Source: JAUXFK01 sp034189035 (GTDB lineage: Bacteria; Desulfobacterota; UBA8473). From it: 9,200 nt of DNA. The notes beneath the pieces are model-generated. The model was not told where the DNA came from. It was given only the letters and a program-made list of their open reading frames with translations, and searched no databases. The stretch lies in assembly GCA_034189035.1 (NCBI GenBank), contig JAXHVA010000140.1, positions 1 through 9,200 on the forward strand. Direction: 5' to 3'. Below, one piece after another: positions 5,380 to 9,200 of the stretch. Position 1 is the stretch's first letter, and each line of letters opens with the position of its first letter. The position numbers were made by a program, and so were the translations under genes.

Positions 5380-6702
5380 ATGGTAGACTGGCAAAAGGAA
5401 TTTGAAAAAAAGCTAGTCTCAGCAGAGGAAGCTGCTAAAACAGTGAAATCCGGTGATACAGTTGTGTTTACCACAGGCAGAGAGGCACATGCTGTTGGTT
5501 TGGCAATTGCAGCCAGAGTAGGAGAGCTAAAGGATGTCAGTGTTTTTGCCCCTACACCTGGTTATGATTTTGGCTGGTATGATGAAGGATGGCAGGATTC
5601 ATTTAAAATAACAATAGTTATGCCAACTGCTACCTGTCAAGAGGCAGTTGACGCAAAGAGGGTAGATGTCGTTCTTGGAAGCCCTGTATCAATGTACCGC
5701 TCCAACATGTTGTCTCTTGGCGCGGATGTAGTCCTTACCGAAGTATCTCCCCCTGACGAAAAGGGCTTTTGCAGTTTTGGTCAATCCCTATGGAATAAGA
5801 GAGAACAGATAACAATAGGCAAGACCGTGATTGCCGAAGTAAATGACAGATTAATACGAACGTATGGAGCCAATTACGTACATGTATCAGAAATAGATTA
5901 CTTCGTAGAACACATGAGATCAGGCGGGCAAATCGGAAAGGGATCATTGGCGGGCAGAGCGTTGAAGGAACCTAGACCATACCTGAAAAATATTGCAGAA
6001 CATATCAACGAGATTATAAATGACGGTGATACGATTCAGATAGGTGTAGGGCGCACAACCGAGCCTTTAGTTCGATTGGGAATGCTCGATGGCAAAAAGG
6101 ACCTCGGTATGCATTCTGAAGCAACTCCACCAGGGATAATAACACTGGTTAAAGAGGGAGTCATTACAGGGAAATACAAGACAACAAATCCACATAAGGT
6201 GGTGGTTACCTCCCTTGGTGGTGGATCAAAAGAGGAAATGCTATGGGCCAGCAACAATCCTCTATTTGAACTGGTTGCTCTCGATTACCTCGAGGATATA
6301 CAGGTAATCGCCAGCCATGACAACATGGTAGCTATTAACAATTCGCTTGCCATAGATTTCTCAGGGCAAAGCACTGCTGAAACTCTGGGGGAAAGAAGGG
6401 TATCTGCAACCGGAGGGCAGTTTCCCTTTGTCCTTGGTGCCTTAATGTCAAAAGGAGGCCGCTCTATTCAGGTCCTTCCCTCCACAGCTCGGGGGGGAGA
6501 GGTCTCTCGTATAATGCCACGGCTCCCTGAAGGGACAATCATCACAACACATTATGCCTGTGCTGACTATGTTGTTACTGAATATGGAGTAGCAAAACTC
6601 TGGGGAACGACAACCAGGCAGAGAGCAAAGTCGCTTATCTCTATTGCACATCCCGATTTTCGTGATGAACTTACAGCAGAGGCTCTCAGGATGTTTGGAT
6701 GA
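5380..6702 (+). CDS. Acetyl-CoA hydrolase/transferase family CoA-transferase (family I, 4-hydroxybutyrate CoA-transferase-like)
   Basis: This 440-residue enzyme matches the length and layout of the acetyl-CoA hydrolase/transferase family (Cat1, Cat2, AbfT type). Those enzymes move CoA from a donor such as acetyl-CoA or succinyl-CoA to a carboxylic acid through a glutamyl-CoA thioester. An N-terminal half (about 10-190) carries VLTEVSPPDEKGFCSFG (118-134). The C-terminal half carries IGVGRTTEPLV (221-231), the catalytic-Glu motif LGMHSEATPPG with probable nucleophile Glu247, GGQFPFVLGALMSKGG (345-360) and VVTEYGVAKLWG (398-409). All key elements are present and the gene looks intact. It is transcribed from the promoter at 5137-5165, and the broken CaiB-type genes follow 46 nt downstream, so it heads an operon for acid activation. 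4-Hydroxybutyrate, acetate, propionate or another acid could be the substrate. Confidence 0.92.
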   Translation: MVDWQKEFEKKLVSAEEAAKTVKSGDTVVFTTGREAHAVGLAIAARVGELKDVSVFAPTPGYDFGWYDEGWQDSFKITIVMPTATCQEAVDAKRVDVVLGSPVSMYRSNMLSLGADVVLTEVSPPDEKGFCSFGQSLWNKREQITIGKTVIAEVNDRLIRTYGANYVHVSEIDYFVEHMRSGGQIGKGSLAGRALKEPRPYLKNIAEHINEIINDGDTIQIGVGRTTEPLVRLGMLDGKKDLGMHSEATPPGIITLVKEGVITGKYKTTNPHKVVVTSLGGGSKEEMLWASNNPLFELVALDYLEDIQVIASHDNMVAINNSLAIDFSGQSTAETLGERRVSATGGQFPFVLGALMSKGGRSIQVLPSTARGGEVSRIMPRLPEGTIITTHYACADYVVTEYGVAKLWGTTTRQRAKSLISIAHPDFRDELTAEALRMFG

Positions 6703-6748
6703 AAAGGAAAGGCCGCTCAATGGCCATATAAAAAAGGGTTTGAAATAG

Positions 6749-7934
6749 GTGGACAATCTGCTTGATACGGTAAGGGTTTTGGATCTCACCGATGAAAAGG
6801 GACTGCTCTGTAGCCGGATTCTTGGTGATATTGGTGCGGATGTAATTATTATAGAGCCACCATCAGGGAATTCGGCACGGAGAAGAGGTCCTTTTTATCA
6901 GGATATACCTCACCATGAAAGAAGCCTCTTCTGGTTTTTTCTGAACACAAACAAACGTAGCATCACCTTGAATCTTAAAAGCGCTGACGGGAGAGAACTC
7001 TTTAAGGAACTTGTGAAGACTGCGGACTTTGTAATTCAATCTTTCCCTCCCCAATACATGAGCGAACTGGGAGTGGGGTATGATGTCCTGAGCGAACTCA
7101 ACCCAAGGCTTGTGATGACCTCCATAACTCCCTTCGGTACTGATGGTCCCTATGCGAATTACGAGGCAGCTGATATCGTGATTATGGGACTCTGTGGATT
7201 GACTTATATCAGTGGTGAACCGATACGTATACCGGTACCTCAGTCCTACCTCCATACAGGTTCGTGGGCTGCTGCTGCATCTATGACTGCTTTTTACCAT
7301 CAGCAAATGACCGGGGAAGGACAAAACGTAGAGGTTTCCATGCAGCAATCAGCCACTTGGGCGACATATGCTACTCAGGAATGGTGGTCTTATGCTGGGA
7401 TGAGCCTGAAAAGGGAGGGGACATGGCGACAGATCGGTACAGCTCGGATGCAGATACTTTTTCCATGCAAGGACGGTCATGTAATGATGTTTCTCATCGG
7501 AGGCGCTGCTACTGCTTCCGGAAAGGACCTGTTTATAAAATGGATGGACTCAGAGGGGATGTGCCCTGATTGGTTGCGAGATTTTAATTTCTCTGAGCTG
7601 GATGTATCCATGATATCCCAGGACTTTTTTAATCGCCTCTCTGATGCACTGGCGGGTTTTATTGCCACGAAGAAAAAGGGGGAGCTTTTTGATTGGGCAC
7701 TGCACAATACCCTCTTTCTTGCTCCTGTTAATAATGTCAATGACCTGCTTATGAACCCCCAGCTTAAAGCGAGGAATTTCTGAATTGATGTGGATCACCC
7801 TGAATTGGGGACATCGAACCTATCCGGGTCCTTTCGCAGTTCTTACTGAGACCCCGATAAGAATACAAAGAAGGGCTCCTCTGATCGGCGAACATAATAT
7901 AGAGATATACAAAATTAGGGTTTTCCAGAAATGA
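6749..7934 (+). pseudogene. CaiB/BaiF family CoA-transferase, first of a tandem pair, broken at the C-terminus
   Basis: The open part (GTG start, 6749-7783) encodes 344 residues of a family III CoA-transferase, including VRVLDLTDEKGLLCSRILGD (8-27), NTNKRSITLNL (66-76) and TGEGQNVEVSMQQS (188-201). A TGA at 7781-7783 stands where the family has Trp in 'LKARxFW'. Homology continues in the same frame (IDVDHPELGTS, to 7816), then shifts frame near 7817 into TYPGPF and later RAPLIGEHNIEIYK, and ends at TGA 7932-7934. The shift equals one inserted or two lost bases. Compared with the neighbouring paralogue, about 19 C-terminal residues after IEIYK are missing. The catalytic Asp position reads Tyr167 (QSYLHTG), so even the intact gene probably encoded a non-catalytic subunit. 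Possible sequencing errors cannot be excluded. It follows the intact family I transferase by 46 nt. Confidence 0.85.
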
Positions 7935-8965
7935 CCTGATTATTCTAATAAATACAATGCGGATAAATATGGAATGACTCTTGACCTTACCCATCCGCAA
8001 GGGATCAAGGTGATGCATCGCCTCATTGAGTGGATAGATGTATTCATTGAGAGCAATGCCCCTGGTGTGGTTATCAAATTTGGTCTAGACTATGAAAACG
8101 TAAAAAAGATAAAATCTCACATTATCATGCTGAGCACTTGCCAGATGGGGCAAAAGGGCCACTTGCTCGGTTCAAAGGGTATGGAGTCCAGGCTTCGGCC
8201 ATGGCGGGTTTCCATGAAGTGTCTGGTTATTCGGATAGTGGTCCTGTTGGCCCATTTGGTTCCTATACAGATGTAGTGTTTCCTCAGTGGCTCATTGCGG
8301 TTATCGTTGCTGCTTTAATCTACCGTCAGAGATCGGGAAAAGGACAATACATAGACCATTCCCAACTGGAGACAGGCATACACTTCCTCGGCTCCCTTAT
8401 TTTAGACTATACCTCCAATGGGAGACTTGCACATCGAATAAGCAACCGGGAGGAATCTGCTGCCCCACATGGGGCTTACCGCTGCAAAGGAAAGGATCGT
8501 TGGTGTACGGTTGCTGTATGTAATGATGAACAATGGGATGCCTTTTGCAAAGTTATTGGGAATCCACCATGGACTAAGGATAAAAGGTTCTCTTCTTTGC
8601 TTCAAAGGAAGAGAAACGAAGATGAATTGGACAAACTGGTAGAGAGCTGGACAATTAAACATACCCCGGAAGAGGTGATGTTTCTGATACAGCAGGCCAA
8701 AGTAGCCTCTGGAATTATCGCTACCTCAGAGGACCTCCATAATAATCACCAGTTCCAATACCAGAGACACTTTAAATTGCTCAATCATACCGAGATTGGA
8801 GAAGTTCCTTTTGATAACCTGCCTTTTCAATTCTCAAAGACCCCGTGCGAGGTGAGAATGGCTTCTCCGTGCCTTGGGGAACAAAATGAGTATATATGTC
8901 ATCACATCCTTGGCATGTCTGATGAAGAGTTTGTGGAGCTCATCCAAAGCGGTGCGTTAGAGTAA
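7935..8965 (+). pseudogene. CaiB/BaiF family CoA-transferase, second of the tandem pair, N-terminally deleted and frameshifted
   Basis: Recognisable homology begins abruptly at NKYNADKYGMTLDLTHPQG (codons from 7947), equivalent to about residue 63 of the preceding paralogue, so roughly the first 60-65 residues and any start signals are gone. The frame runs through IIMLSTCQMGQKG to about 8159, then loses one base within GGGGCAAAAGGGCC (8147-8160). It continues in another frame as PLARFKGYGVQASAMAG to the TAA at 8963-8965. The rest is well preserved: SGKGQYIDHSQLE, APHGAYRCKGKDRWC and the end ILGMSDEEFVELIQSGALE. The Asp in SYTDVV (codon 8270-8272) aligns with the catalytic Asp of family III transferases, so this would have been the catalytic subunit. 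The TTG at 8138 is not a credible start. Related pairs in anaerobes activate acids, as the two-subunit benzylsuccinate CoA-transferase does; the substrate here is unknown. Confidence 0.85.
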
Positions 8966-9053
8966 GTTCATAAATTGCGAGTATCGTATTATTTTAGCCT
9001 TATGAAAACAGAACGCACTGGCCAAGCTTCAACGGCAATAAAATTTTAACCCT

Positions 9054-9200
9054 TGTAGAACGCGCATCTTATTCATACACCGTTTTAGTGGACACTCATA
9101 AGAGCCTCAAGTAAATAAAAGAGGGAAAGGAGTGATCCATGAGTAAAAAGAGGAAGAAATATGATTCAACATTTAAATTAGAAGCGATCCGCCTCGTCAA
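9054..9200 (+). mobile_element. Left end of an IS3-family insertion sequence (incomplete)
   Basis: A transposase OrfA starts at 9139, and the 85 nt upstream include GTTTTAGTGGACACTC (about 9082-9097), a pattern common near the ends of IS3-family elements. The sequence TGTAGAACGCG from 9054 begins with the TG typical of IS3 termini and is a candidate left tip. The opposite end is outside the window, so the boundary and the inverted repeat are unproven. Confidence 0.35.
9139..9200 (+). CDS. IS3-family transposase OrfA, N-terminal fragment
   Basis: The ATG at 9139 is preceded by a strong Shine-Dalgarno, AAAGGAG, with 6 nt spacing after GGAG. The 20 residues visible, MSKKRKKYDSTFKLEAIRLV, match the start of IS3/IS911-type OrfA proteins, a basic lead followed by 'FKLEAVRLV', the first helix of the helix-turn-helix that binds the element's ends. 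OrfA is normally about 90-110 residues and is joined to the OrfB integrase by a programmed frameshift. The reading is cut by the window edge, so whether the gene is complete is unknown. Confidence 0.75.
   Translation, partial: MSKKRKKYDSTFKLEAIRLV

Noticed and set aside
5213..5386. Small open frame of 57 codons in the CoA-transferase leader, overlapping the ATG at 5380
   Set aside because: No ribosome binding site precedes it, the composition is unremarkable and no family is recognised. The overlap of 7 nt with the next gene could allow coupling, but nothing else supports it.
6863..7348. Minus-strand open frame of 161 codons inside the first CaiB-type gene
   Set aside because: It is antisense to well-conserved coding sequence and has no recognisable protein features.
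7781..7783. TGA at a conserved Trp position as possible recoding of UGA
   Set aside because: TGA is used as a normal stop at the end of the intact CoA-transferase (6700-6702), TGG encodes Trp throughout, and a frameshift follows 34 nt later. Gene decay explains this better.
8138..8965. Separate gene starting with TTG at 8138
   Set aside because: The homology begins upstream in another frame and passes through a one-base frameshift, so this is the back part of a broken gene.

Overview
The window reads as a bacterial chromosome segment with moderately AT-rich genes, very AT-rich spacers and sigma70-type promoters. Two acyl-CoA dehydrogenases, three CoA-transferase genes or remnants and insertion-sequence fragments at both ends suggest an anaerobic or syntrophic carboxylic-acid degrader of the Desulfobacterota type. 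That assignment comes from protein style only. No rRNA, tRNA or CRISPR array is visible.

Layout. (1) 1-169 holds the C-terminal end of an insertion-sequence transposase. (2) 170-573 is non-coding, with three DnaA-box-like 9-mers, a terminator-like hairpin and a strong stem-loop. (3) 574-2941, minus strand, is a two-gene operon of acyl-CoA dehydrogenases from different subfamilies. Only the 399-residue protein keeps a plausible catalytic glutamate, so the two probably form one heteromeric enzyme. (4) 2942-3381 is a divergent regulatory region with a consensus promoter facing right. (5) 3382-4983 encodes a DUF47/PhoU-like protein and a PiT-family phosphate permease. (6) 4984-5379 carries a perfect TTGACA-17-TATAAT promoter and a leader of about 210 nt. 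(7) 5380-6702 is an intact acetyl-CoA hydrolase/transferase-type (family I) CoA-transferase. (8) 6749-8965 is a tandem pair of CaiB/BaiF (family III) CoA-transferase genes, both broken by a stop codon, two frameshifts and a deletion at their junction. (9) 9139-9200 is the start of an IS3-family OrfA, cut by the window edge.

The likely biological theme is activation of a carboxylic acid by CoA transfer (genes at 5380 and 6749-8965), followed by alpha,beta-dehydrogenation (the dehydrogenase pair). The phosphate uptake operon lies between them and is probably unrelated. The substrate cannot be read from the sequence. The most interesting points are the division of catalytic residues in both heteromeric pairs, the decay of the family III pair beside an intact family I enzyme, the DnaA-box cluster, and a 17-bp stem-loop whose G-U pairs show which strand it works on.
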